A stretch of 64,000 nt of DNA from Chloranthus sessilifolius (Eukaryota > Streptophyta > Magnoliopsida > Chloranthales > Chloranthaceae): positions 41,615,810 through 41,679,809 of the forward strand of contig CM037593.1 in assembly GCA_021018995.1 (NCBI GenBank), given 5' to 3'. Below are positions 21,296 to 32,399 of the stretch, piece by piece. Positions within the stretch are counted from its first letter, which is position 1, and every line of letters begins with the position of its first letter. Under the pieces are notes generated by a model that searched no databases, had not been told where the DNA came from, and worked only from the letters and a program-made list of their open reading frames with translations. The position numbers and the translations under genes are program-made.

Positions 21296-21847
21296 AATAT
21301 CATTTTCTCCAATTGATTCATCTCCATTTTGATCGATTCATTAAATATAAAAAGGACTAATAGATTAAAAGAGATTAAGGCTTTTATTTATTAAATTTTA
21401 TTAAAAGTTTTATCAATTAGAAAAAGAATATAAGGTTTAAAAAACCATTAGCAAGAAAAAATTATAATAAAATGTATTTGGCTCGAAGCTCGGTTCAGCC
21501 AGGCTCGAGCTCGATAGAGCCGAGACAGGGCTCAAAAATTCCAGACTCGAAGGGCCTAGAGCCGAATTCCAGCCCGGTTCGTATAAGTGTAGAGACGAGC
21601 AAGAGCTGATCACATCCTAAGGCTGAGCTAAAGCCCTCACTGTTCCTATTTTTGGTTCACATGGAGGACTTTTTTGACCTCTTAAAAAAATAAAATAAAA
21701 AGAAGCTGTATGAATCATACTTAGTTCGCTCTGCTCTCTCACTCAAGCTGTTCGAGCTGGTAGCAGCAAATGTAAAAGCTTAAGAATTGTTACTGCTATA
21801 TACACCCTTTGTTTTTTATGTTATAGAAAGCATAAAACTGTTGCTTG

Positions 21848-22055
21848 CAAGGTGTCAACCCAGGTATCGGTCCAGGGAGGACCGATAGGTATCAGCCGAT
21901 ACATATCGGTCGATATCGAGTTGGATTGGTAATTTTTTTTAAAAATAAAATAAAAAATGGAAGGCATCGGCCAATACTGATAACAAATACCGAGTTGATA
22001 ACCGGGACGTATCAGCACCGATAAGTATCGGTATCGACCGATATTTGATACCTTG
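21848..22055. mobile_element. hAT-type MITE, 208 bp
   Basis: The TIRs CAAGGTGTCAA and TTGATACCTTG match at 10 of 11 positions. They are flanked by a perfect 8-bp duplication, GTTGCTTG (21840-21847 and 22056-22063), the hAT signature. The interior has repeated inverted TATCGG/CCGATA phrases and a palindromic centre. A truncated relative (GGTATCAGTCCGTAGAGGAC) lies at about 23390-23440. Confidence 0.85.
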
Positions 22056-22156
22056 GTTGCTTGCTTTGAATATGGGATAGAGACCATTTTGCATACCAAT
22101 CTTCCAAAAAATAGATCTTCGTCATGGGCCTCCCATCATATAGTAAAATGATGATT

Positions 22157-22307
22157 CATTACAAAAAATTAATAAGACTATTAGTGGCAGCCAAACTCCC
22201 GCTACTAACAAAAAACCTTGTTTTAGTAGCAACAGGACTAGTAGCAGCAGTTTTTTTGTTAATAGCGACAGTTTTGGCTACCACTGAAACACCTTATTTT
22301 TGTAGTG
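22157..22307. mobile_element. CACTA-like MITE, 151 bp
   Basis: The right end CCTTATTTTTGTAGTG is the reverse complement of CACTACAAAAATAAGG. The left end CATTACAAAAAAT is a decayed copy. The interior carries TAGCGAC/GTAGCGG-type phrases in both orientations. A second copy is the target of the large MULE at 23485 and 33314-33438. Confidence 0.65.
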
Positions 22308-22714
22308 AGTGCAGGCAGCTGATGTGGAGCGATGAAATTAGCTGCAAGTGCGGCGAGTCTCAATTAATGCAGGTCAATGGAACCAGTCACATTGCACCAT
22401 GTTAGCCTCATGCACTTTATCCTCAACAAATCTGTCTTCCGTCTATAATTTTCCAGCACATCTTTTATTAACCCCAGAAGAATGCATGTGCAATGAGAGA
22501 TAGAGAGAATTGTGACAGAGGGGAGATAATGAAATTGATCTATACAAGCCTCTTGGAGATCCATGTGACACCAAAATAGTATTTTTGGGTGGGCCATATG
22601 AATTTGGAGTACCTTTTGCTTTCGTGTGTGTGCATCCCAAGAGGGTTGTTATGGGATCACATGCCATGTAGCATGCATGAGTTCATTGATGCAATATATC
22701 CTTTTTCTCTTATA

Positions 22715-23300
22715 TATATAGGAAAAAGGTTCCGTCCTCCATTGGAGGACGGTGAGCAACCTCCAAGATTCCACATGGACTCGCAATATTGTTTTGATGC
22801 CACATGGAGCATAGGTGCTTTGCTTAGATCATCTCTGAAATTTATTTTTTTGAAAACTCATCTTCACCATGTATTTCTTTAATAGTAAAATTTGGACCGT
22901 TCAAATTAGTCCAAATTTCACTTGTGGTTTAAAATTCTTTTTTTAAAAAAATTGATCTAAACAATACACCCGTGCTTCGCATGGCACCCAAATTTTGTTT
23001 TAAATGCCACATGGAGCTCCATGGGTGTCTTGGAGGACGGTTGCATTCTTTAGATCAATTTTAAAAAATAAAGTAATTCAAAAAAATATTTTAAAAACAC
23101 AAGTCAAACTTGGACTAGTTTCAACGGTCCAAATTTTATTGCTAAAGAAATACATGGTGAAGATGAGTTTTCAAATTGTTTTCCTTTCAAAGATAATCTA
23201 GTCAATGCACTTGTAGTTCATGCGATATCAAAATAGTGTTATGAGTACCACATGCAACTCTATGTAAGATCTTGGAGGACACTTTTCCATATATATATAT
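22715..23300. mobile_element. Foldback MITE with long inverted arms
   Basis: The arm at about 22845-22985 is repeated in reverse complement at about 23045-23180. For example, ACTCATCTTCACCATGTATT pairs with AATACATGGTGAAGATGAGT. The outer ends are GGAAAAAGG...CCTCC and GGAGGACACTTTTCC, inside TA-rich flanks (22710-22720 and 23288-23308). Non-coding; the frames here are artefacts of the repeat. Confidence 0.65.
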
Positions 23301-23389
23301 ATATATAATTTTATAATAAACAGTTACCAAGTCAAGATTGGGTCTAACTTAAAACCCAACCTGTTTATGCAATAGGTTCGGATTTTTAA

Positions 23390-23440
23390 AGGTGTTAAAG
23401 CGGGTATCAGTCCGTAGAGGACGGATATGTATCGCTGCCC
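23390..23440. repeat. Truncated copy of the 21848 MITE
   Basis: About 45 bp resemble the left end of the hAT-type MITE (GGTGTTAAAGCGGGTATCAG and GGACGGATATGTATCG). No right end was found. Confidence 0.4.
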
Positions 23441-23495
23441 TTAAAAAACAATAAAAACTTAAAGCGGTATGCTATATTTAGAAACACTACAAAAA

Positions 23496-23575
23496 GGGAA
23501 ATTTACCTGATCGACCCTGTCAGATGTACCTTTTACTGCAGAGACCCTATAGTTTCACCTTTATCCAAATCGACC
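23496..23575 (+). repeat. Left TIR of the MULE
   Basis: 80 bp, beginning GGGAAATTTACCTGATCGAC and containing GAGACCCTATAGTTTCACCT. The same core is present in the TIRs of the smaller MULE at 38837-42476. Confidence 0.93.
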
Positions 23576-23883
23576 AGCTCGAAGCCGAGTCGACCCTAAG
23601 GAGAATAAGAAGTCCATATTACCCCCTTCTCTGACTTTCTTTAACCCAAATACATCCCCTTTTTCCTCATTTTAATCTGCGCTAAAGTTACAAGAAGTTA
23701 GAGGTGGTGAAGGTGACTACATCTTCTGCCTCAGATCTGCTAACTGGAAGAAGAAAACAGAGGTTTGGGAGAAGAAGCTCCTGCATTTTTCCATTGGGAG
23801 TTGAAGATCCTGCAGTTTCCCATTCCGACGCGAGGTACATTCAGATCCAGTGTAAACCTTATCGAAATAACTTTTGGAAAAGG

Positions 23884-24250
23884 TGAATCGATATCGATTG
23901 TAAATAAATGTAGGAGCTGGTCGATTTTAAGATATACTTTGCATATATTTCTGAGTATCCAATCGTTACCGATTGATTATCCAATTGTTACCGATTGAGT
24001 ATCCAATCGCTACCGATTGCGTATCCAATTGTTACCGATTGCGTATCCAATCGTTACCGATTGCGTATCCAATCAGCACCGATGTTATAAACAATTGTTA
24101 TCGATTGCGTATTCGATTGAGTATCCAATTGTAATCGATTGAGTATCCAATCGATATCGATTGTTTATGAAGTCAGTGCCGATTGGATACGCAATCGATA
24201 TCGATTAGATACGCAATCGGTAACAATTGGATAATCAATCGATTACGATT
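23884..24250. repeat. 22-bp palindromic repeat array, 5' of mudrA
   Basis: About 15 units of the type GATTGCGTATCCAATCGTTA(CC), with GATTG and CAATC alternating in a 22-bp period. It lies between the left TIR and the transposase start, in the expected promoter or leader. Confidence 0.85.
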
Positions 24251-24327
24251 GGATATCAGTTGTTTTACTACCAATTTATCATATTCATCCGTCTTATGAC
24301 TCCTTTCTTCTCCTTCTTAAACAGGCG

Positions 24328-27083
24328 ATGTCTGGTGTGGAAATTTCTCTTCTCTGTCACTTTGATGGTCATATTGTAAACGATGATGATTTGTATCAAG
24401 GTGGTCGCCGGAGGGTTATTACAATTTCAACGGGTATATCTTATGAATTATTCAGAAGGCGAATTTCTGCTTTTAGTTTTGCGAGAGCAGATGAAATAAT
24501 TTCCATAAAGTTCTCTATGAAGATAGTGAACACCCCTATGCTTGTCGACGTTTTGGATTTAAATGATTTGGCCACCCTATTTTGGTTTTATAAATCCGGG
24601 TCGGACATTATAAAGGTACTCATTATTAAAGAACCATTCTCCTTCCGATTCAAAGCTGAACAAGTACCTCTAGGTGGGACTGATTCTGTGAGTAACTATT
24701 CCTTCCAGCAATGTAAGTTTGAGGAGGAAGGACTTACATATGATACTATTCAGTTAGGTGATGACGGCGATTTTACGGCAAACATATCCACCATGACGAC
24801 AATTATTGATCTAAATCATGCCCCAGTTGAAGCATATGATGACCCACTACAAAATATGCATGGGGCACATTGTAGTAAGGAGTTAGACTACACGTCTCTA
24901 AAAGTGGGGGATGAAGATGATTTTCATCATATCTTTCCCGGTGGATTCACAACTTGGATGACTCACGAATTATGTTCTACTATGCCATTGATGGGGATTA
25001 ACGAAGGAGAACAACCCTATTTCCATACATATAATCACCCCTTCGGTGAAGAGACTAGTCAACCATGTCAGAACTCGTTCGGTGAAGGGCTTAGTCAGCC
25101 ATGTCATGATCCGTTCCGTAAAGGGCCTAGTCATCCACATCAGAACTCCTTCGGTGAAGAAGGATCTAGTGAACCACCTCAAAACACTGCTGGTGAAGAG
25201 AACGCCGAAGATTATGATGATGAACCGGATGAGTTTATAAAAGAGGATCCGAAATGTTTTACGAGGGGCATTGAGAATCCATTTGTAGATGGAACTTACG
25301 AAGTGTCAGAGACATCGGACGAGTCTTTCGATCAAGAGGTAGAAATCGAATATCAGAATTGGACGTTTGAAGTTGGAGAGATTTTTAGAGATAAACAAAT
25401 ATTTCAAAGAGCATTGAAAGAGCACGCGGTGGAGAAAAACTTTCAAATTCGGTCTTTGAAAACCTCTAATTATCGAGTGACAGCCGCATGCTACGAAACC
25501 GGTTGTTCATGGCGAATACATGCGTCTAAATTAAATGGGCTCGACACTTTCCAAATCAAGACGTTCAATAGTACTCACACATGCGGGGCCGCTAAGATCG
25601 GACCGCACGGTCACCGTAATGCAACAATCTCGTTCGTAGCCAATTATGTATGGGAGAAACTTATGGAAGGATTCGACTACACCCCGGCATCGATAATATT
25701 TGATATTGCAAAAGCTTATAATGTGAAAATCTCATATGCTAAGGCTTGGAGGGGGAAAGAACTTGCCCTTAATGATATTAGAGGCAGTTGGGAATGACAA
25801 TTTGTGGATCTACCAACCTACGTGAAGGAGATGGAGAGGGTAGATCCTAATGTACGAACATCCTTTCAACTAACGCTTGACGGTAAATTTCAAAGATTTT
25901 TTTGGAGTTTCGACCCGTGCATCGGAAGCTACCGTAATACACTTTGTCACACACTGCTTATAGATGGCACACACCTACGGGGACGTTACAAAGGGATCCT
26001 ACTTATTGCTTCGGGGCAAGACGGTAATGGCCATATATTACTGTTAGCATTTGCCGTCGTCGAATTAGAAGAAGAGGATACGTGGATGTGGTTTCTTGAA
26101 TGAGTAGGTGCATTCGTGATCGGTGAATTTACCGAAGATTTTGTTTTTATCACGGATAGGTCAAAGGGTTTAATTAAGGCGGTCAAACATATCTTCCCTA
26201 ACGCACACCACAACTATTGCATGCGACATATGACACAAAATTTGTAACATAAGTATCCCAAGAACAATGTGAAGGGTTTATGGTGGTGCACCGCGCGTGC
26301 ATATTAAGTAGAGAAATTTGATTATTTTATTAACAAAATGAAGGAAGATCCTGCTGATCCTCAGGCCGTAGAGTATATTTTAAAAATAGATCCAAAGCAT
26401 TGGGAACGGGACATATGAAAGGAAGGCAATATGATTCTTTGACTACGAATAATACCGAAAGCTTAAACAGCGTACTAAAGATAGCTCGAGAGAGACCAAT
26501 TATCGACCTAATCAGAACTACTAGAGAGAAAGTCACCGATCATTTTCAAAAGTGCAGACAGATATCTGAGAAATGGACCACCCTACTCTGTCCAAAAGCA
26601 GACGAGCACATGAAGAAGGTACTGCAATGGGCTGGTAGAAAGAGAGCTCAACCATACGGGCGCGATCAATTTCAGGTCAATTCCAGAAATTTCATTCATC
26701 ACGTCGACTTGGAACACAAGACCTGTACTTGCCGCTGTTGGCTTATTCATGGCTTGCCTTGCTCTCAAGCCATGACAGCTATCAATCGGAGAAGTTACAA
26801 TTACCATAACTTTTGTGAGAAGTAGTTTTTCACTGTTTGCTTTAGACAAACATACGATGAACAATGGCTTCCCACCCTTGATAAAAGCCAATGGGCATTC
26901 CAAGCTGAGCAACTGCCTGAAAATATGAAAGTAAGACCACCCTATAATTATTGAAAGCAAGCTGGCCGTCCGAGAGAGAGAAGGATAAGGTCTAAGGGTG
27001 AAGTTAGGGCCCTACAATGTGGTAGGTGCAGTGAGTATGGTCACAATCGTAGGAGTTGCACGGCAATTAGGCCCATGGGTTGA
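24328..27083 (+). pseudogene. MuDR-like MULE transposase (mudrA), decayed
   Basis: The ATG at 24328 starts a 489-codon frame. Residues 1-110 form a PB1-like or MuDR N-terminal domain. Residues 230-290 have about four tandem copies of a 15-residue unit (NSFGEGLSQPC-like). Residues 345-430 fit the MuDR DNA-binding domain (VGEIFRDKQIFQRALKEHAV, then CSWRIHASK). The MULE DDE domain follows at 25940-26240 with LIDGTHLRGRYKG, VFITDRSKGL and NYCMRHM. Near 26720-26790 is a SWIM-type finger, CTCRCWLIHGLPCSQAM, with Gln where the last His is usual. A CGRCSEYGHNRRSC knuckle ends the protein. In-frame stops occur near 25795, 26101, 26246, 26306, 26823 and 26953, and the frame shifts near 26410, so it is inactive. 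Most stops fit C-to-T or G-to-A change. Confidence 0.92.
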
Positions 27084-27289
27084 TACAGTACAAGAAGTTG
27101 GCTAAATATTCAACTACACCCCATAGTCCACTAGCTGTAAATTTCCCAAAAAATGTAAAGAAGCGATAATAGATAGCCCTGGTGAGAATTGGGCTTGACT
27201 TATAACTTCATTGGGGTTGTATCCAACCTGACGAATTTAAGGCAAGCTTGGCACTCTTAAGAATTTTCGAAACGTTTTGTCATAGAGAG

Positions 27290-27420
27290 TCGATATCAAC
27301 TACGAATATAGTCAATGTCGATTGCTTCTGCAATTGATAGCGATTGCTTCTGTAATCGACGGCGATTGCTTCTACAATCGACAACGATTGCTTCTGTAAT
27401 CGACTGCTTGAGCACTCTTT
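27290..27420. repeat. CGATTGCTTCTGTAATCG repeat array
   Basis: Five or six units of about 20-22 bp between the convergent mudrA and ULP1 genes. They share the inverted CGATTG/CAATCG logic with the other arrays, but with CTTCTG spacers. Confidence 0.75.
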
Positions 27421-27984
27421 AATAAAGTCTGCAACGAGCCACCCGCCTAATGTTAACCAGTCGATATAAATTTTTTTTTACATACTTGAGATTATAAATT
27501 AAAAAAAATAATGATTGTTTTACAATTAAAATTTAAAATTTTTGTTTACAAATATCCTTGAATGTTATAAAGATACAACTACATATAATTTTAACTTTTG
27601 AAAAAAACTAAGATGCTACTGCATCAATTGTAGGTTCTTCATCGGTGGCTCTCTCAACTTCTCCATCGACAGTAAATTTAGCAAGGGCTTGGCCAATTTC
27701 TGCCCTGATCTGACTCATATTGCCTTGGCTTAAGTCGAATTTCTTCCCCAACATAAAGTACTCTATGTACTTCAAAACAAATACCCCACAGTCCCAACCA
27801 TTGCTCTGTCGGGGCACGGATTTGACCTTGCAATCAGAACTTGACCACGGATAGGTCCTAGCTTCCAATGCAGTGGAGTCTCCGTGTACATGTAAAAGCG
27901 CGGGAAGATATTTGGTCTGTTTTGAAAAGTGCAATGTCAGATAATGTCAAACAAGACAAGCTACTTAAGATAAGCAAAAAAAAT

Positions 27985-28165
27985 ATTTACAGATAATGTG
28001 TGATCGATTGCCCAAACAATCGATAATGATTACATAATCAATCGTTGGCGATTGTATAAGCAATCATAGTGATTGTATAATCAATTGTTAGCGATTGTAT
28101 AATCAATCGTTAGCTATTATATAATCAATCATTAGCAATTGTATAATCAATCCCATTTGACTGCT
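27985..28165. repeat. 22-bp repeat array in ULP1-gene intron
   Basis: About eight units of CGATTGTATAATCAATCGTTA type (22-bp period) between the exons at 27934 and 28192. Confidence 0.85.
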
Positions 28166-28784
28166 TACATAATTGTATTCTAAGGGTGAGATTAAATAAG
28201 CGTAAATTGGAAATTAATTGATTTGAAGGAGTGGACAATTCTTACCAGGATGTTGATTTGTAGGGGATACTTGTCCTTCGAGGGCCTATCCAAAATTGGA
28301 TCAATGATCATTACCGATCGTTCTAAAACCTTAACGATCACAAGAGCCCAATGTAAAGGAGAGTGACTATGGAATGGGACAAATATCTGAAATGAATAAT
28401 ATATTAGAGGACACAATGGTGAAAATTATAAACAAAGTTTGCAGAGACCATAATGTACCATGTTGCATTGGTGAGCCCACATATTCCTCAACCTATTGAA
28501 GAAGTTTTGGAGCACCTTCTTGCCTGGGTTGGTTTCTTCCTTAAGGGCAGCCCACCGTTCAATTTGTGTGGCCATCAGTTTTTGGTTGAGTTTTTTAGTA
28601 TCAACAAAGAATCTGAAATCGTTATAATCCATGGCGATATATGACAAACCGGTGGGGCTCATCAGGAAGAATTTATCCCCAACTTCAGGATGAGAAGCGT
28701 CATCCATGACTTCCAAAAGTCTTAGGTAGAGGCTCCCATGATCTAAAAGATAATAAATTTCAGTAATCGACACACTTCATTCGT

Positions 28785-29060
28785 TATCAATTCTATACAG
28801 AGTCGACATCGACTGTTCAGACAATCGTTAACGATTGTCTAGATAGTCGGTATCGACTGTTCGGACAATCGTTAACGATTGTCTAGATAGTCGTTATCGA
28901 CTGTTAAGATAATCGTGAACGATTGCATAGACGGTATCATTGTCAAAGGCGATCGTTATCGATTATCGAGCGATCGATATTATTGATATTAAGACAATCG
29001 TCATCGACTGTGTACACAATCGTCATCGATTGTGTAAACAATCGCGATAGACTATCTGGG
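28785..29060. repeat. 22-bp repeat array in ULP1-gene intron
   Basis: About twelve units. Subtypes include CGATTGTCTAGATAGTCGTT and CGACTGTTCGGACAATCGTT, so the palindrome arms vary between CAATCG and AGTCG while spacing stays near 22 bp. Confidence 0.85.
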
Positions 29061-29829
29061 CAATTGTTCTATTTTTTTAATCAGTCGTTACTTTTAGAAA
29101 AGTTGAAAAGAAAATAACTTTGGAAAGAAAGCATTAAGAAATTGAATATAAGAGATTTGGTTACTTACAAGATTGTATAAATATGCCGTGCCTTCCAGAC
29201 ATTTGAACGTATGCATCCGGAGTGTATAATCACCCACAGAGCTTACGTAGATGCTGCATGAAACATAACGGCCAAGTTTTAATTCAAAACGAAATTAACT
29301 TCTAACTAACAACTTACTATCATCGGAAAAATGGACTAATTCGTAATATATGTAACTTACTCGACATCCTTTTCGGGAGCTGTCCAGATGGTATTCATGA
29401 ACCTCTGCTCATCTGTCAGCTCAACTGTAGGAGGGGGCATCATCTCGGTTGGCAGTTTTTTTATCGCCTACTTTTTTCCTGTCCTAGGCTTCAAGGCAAC
29501 ATGTTTGGCTTTAATCTTAGGCCTCAGGCGAGCATCTAATGGTTGCTCGGATTGCTCATCACCAGCCGGACCACCCTTATCATCATCATCATGGGATTGG
29601 TTATCAGCTACTGCCAACTCCTCTTGGGCTGGAGGAGCTGGTGCCACATCTGCTGATCTCTGGTCGGCTGGACCAGCAGGTTCTGGTCCCATATCGGCAG
29701 TGAGAGACACTTCCGATAGCAACTTTGACACAGCACCATCCTGAATATCGAAAGATATAAAATTGATAAATAAGAAAAACTGAGAATAGAATGACCTCTA
29801 AAAACAATAAAAATTGATTTCGAATCTAA

Positions 29830-30250
29830 ATCGATCATAATTACAATTGATATCGATTGTATTTACATTCGATATCGATCGCCTAACGATTACATTTACA
29901 ATCGGTATCGATTGCACATGCAATCGGTATCGATTGCACATACGATCGGTATCGATTGTACATACGATCGGTATCAATTATACCTACGATCATTATCGAT
30001 TGTCAATACAATCATTATCGATTGTACATACGATCGGTAAATAATCAAATAAATAAAAAATCAAATTAAAGCAGACTACATTGCCAATCATACCTTGGGT
30101 GTCACCTCCATGATCGTTTGATTGGTATCGATTGCACATACGATCGATATCCATTGTACATACGATCGGTATCGATTGTACATACGTTCGGTATCGATTG
30201 TACATACGATCGGTATCGATTGTACATACGATCATTATCAATTGTAAATA
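29830..30250. repeat. 22-bp repeat array with internal tandem duplication
   Basis: About 17 units of CGATTGTACATACGATCGGT type. A block of about 193 bp is duplicated: the segment at about 30017-30123 recurs at about 30210-30335, including TACCTTGGGTGTCACCTCCA, the 3' end of the coiled-coil exon with its splice donor on -. Confidence 0.85.
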
Positions 30251-30959
30251 CGATCGGTAAATAATCGAATAAATAAAAAATTGAATTAAAGTAGACTACA
30301 CTACCAATCATACCTTGGGTGTCACCTCCATGATCGTTTGAAGGAGTTCTATAATTTTTCCTTGCTCTTTCCAGATCAACCTGTTGAAGTGATCCGCCAT
30401 TTGCAATTGAACATCCCTTGAAGTGAGCCGTTCTTTAAATGAGTTGCATTGTGTCCGGAGGAGCTTATTCTCCTCCACCAACTGCTTATTCCCTTCCACC
30501 AATTGGTTAACTAACTCTTCCAAATGGTTGGCTTTTTGGTTGAGTTTCAAGTTATCCAACTCCAAACCATCAATCCTCCTCAACAACTCTTGATTAGAGG
30601 AGGTTGGTGTACTGCTGCTTATCTTCGCGGCGACCCTTTTAGGCCGGCCTAATTGGACTTAGACCTCATCTGACGAAGAGCCTTCGTCAGACGTTGTTTC
30701 ATCCTCGAATTCTTCCTCTTTGACCGGGATATTTCTTTTCTTCTTGGGTCGCAGATCAACTTCCACAGCTTTCTTAACCTCCTCAACCTCTTTCCTCTTC
30801 CCCCTAATTTTCCCCCCAACAGCTTTTAGAACCCGTTGATAATCCCTTACAAGGGGTATGTCCAACTCGAAGGTAACGAGTTCGAGGGGAGCGTAAATCT
30901 GTTACGAAAAAGGACAGGTTGTAAAATAACATAGAAAAATTCCAGAAATTGAAAAATCA

Positions 30960-31225
30960 CTGTAATATAACGACTGCTTAAAGAGTGGAAACCGATTCCA
31001 TTTACAGTTGATACCGATTATGTAGGAAGTCGACACCGACTGTGTAGGCAGTCGACACCGATTGTGTAGGCAGTCGATACTGATTGCTTAATCAATCATC
31101 CAATTCTGTAGTCAGTCGTTTCCGACTACGTAGGCAATCGAAATCGATTGCTTAATCAATCATCCGATTCTGTAGTCAGTCGTTTCCAACTACGTAGGCA
31201 ATCGATATCGATTGATTAGGTAATC
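30960..31225. repeat. 22-bp repeat array in ULP1-gene intron
   Basis: About ten units. It includes two tandem copies of a 63-bp higher-order unit containing CAATCATCCGATTCTGTAGT, at about 31083 and 31146. Confidence 0.8.
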
Positions 31226-32159
31226 GGAATCCTCCACATTACTCTTTAAAGTTCTTACAGATTTACCTATTACAAATTTGAATTAGTTAAAATGACATCA
31301 TACCTTGCTGTCGACCATCTTCGTAAGAGTGTAGCCTTTATTCCTCGTTTAGGGCTTCTCCGCCCACTTGAACAATCGGGGGAAAGGGTTTAGCATTGAG
31401 GTTCTTTGAGGTGAGACGTCAGGCAGTATCTCATAGGCCCACCACTGAAGTACACACATACAGCCATAAATATTATACGGCTTAAGGGCTTTATCGTTGT
31501 TGGTAGTCTTTCTATTTGCCACACCCTTCTCTATATACTCTAGCAAGTCTTTGAAGACGTAGAGACCCCACGGGATTTTTTTGAACTTTTCCACGTCATC
31601 GACGAGTTCAACGTGGGCTTCCGATAATTAAAGATGGGACCCGGGAAAAAGGAATGTACATAGAACAAAAAGAAGAGCCAACTTGACGAAGTCGTCATCA
31701 CTTTGCGCTAGCCTTAATCCACTATCAATATGAGACCAAAGAATTTTCCCAGGGGTAGTCCCCGAAAATATTTGTATCGAATGGTTTCCACTTCAGGTGC
31801 TTTAATGGAAGGGGAATACTGTTGGAGTTCAACAACCACAAGGCCCAATATTAAGGCAACGTCTATCTCCCGAAGATAGACATCTCTCCTCCCGATTCGG
31901 AAGTGGTTCTTCTCAACCAAAAAACTTAACATGGCATCCACAACATCTCCAGCAAAACTAACACCCTTTGGCATTTGGAATATTCCTCCGAAAACTGATG
32001 CACTTAGCATCTCCTTCCGCTGCGGGCTAGCGTCTTCGTAGATCTTCGAAATGCCAGTAGGAGAACATTTGCTAACAGCACGTTGTACAACCATTTTGCC
32101 GGCTTCTGTATATGAACTGTAATAAAATTAAAAGAGAATGTTTATAATCAGGGTATAAT

Positions 32160-32320
32160 CAGGCTACATAAAAAATCGCCGATTCCCTAAACAATCTTCA
32201 TCGACTGTGTACACAATCGTTACCGACTGTGTACACAATCGTCATCGACTGTGTACATAATCGTTATCGACTGTTTATACAATCGATATCGATTGCATTA
32301 ACAATCGACTGTATATACAA
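32160..32320. repeat. 22-bp repeat array upstream of ULP1-gene start
   Basis: About seven units of CGACTGTGTACACAATCGTT type, in the leader or first intron of the - strand gene. Confidence 0.85.
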
Positions 32321-32399
32321 TTGTCCAATTTCTTTTCCTTTTTTCTTTTTCTTTGTCTTATTCTTTTCTTCCTTCGCCAAAATTTTCAATACTTCATCG

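Larger units (their letters stand above)
8394..21619. mobile_element. hAT-like GAGCC-rich element, split by a chromovirus
   Basis: The left part (8394-8915) starts TAGGGCTGCAACAGAGCCGG. The right part (21301-21619) is rich in CTCGAGCTCG and GAGCCGAG phrases and ends CACATCCTA. GAGCC/CTCGAG-rich subterminal regions with TAGGG..CCTA ends are common in plant hAT-type non-autonomous elements. Without the chromovirus the element would be about 840 bp. A clear 8-bp duplication was not found, so the superfamily call is tentative. Confidence 0.45.
27608..32094 (-). pseudogene. DUF1985/ULP1-type cysteine protease gene of the MULE
   Basis: Exons on - in order. 32094 to about 31714 and 31594-31349: DUF1985-like domain (LREIDVALILGLVVVELQQY, IPWGLYVFKDLL, YNIYGCMCVLQWWAYEILP). 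30865-30659 and 30586-30308: charged linker and a long coiled coil (NHLEELVNQLVEGNKQLVEE). 29731-29468: Pro/Ala-rich linker. 28773-28426, 28416-28192 and 27934-27608: ULP1 (C48) protease. It keeps HWALVIV and MIIDPI (catalytic His and Asp) and QSNGWDCGVFVLKYIEYFM (oxyanion Gln and catalytic Cys). ULP1 enzymes remove SUMO or related modifiers. Such genes ride in plant MULEs, but their role there is unknown. There are stop codons in the linker and the DUF1985 part, for example near 30658 and 31639, and a frame change near 31714. The catalytic exons look intact. Every intron holds a 22-bp repeat array. Confidence 0.82.

Noticed and set aside
22589-22882. Open frame of 97 codons
   Set aside because: Lies in the arm of a foldback MITE.
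29847-30311. Several open frames with repeated YNRYRLSIQS-like peptides
   Set aside because: They are translations of the 22-bp palindrome array on both strands.
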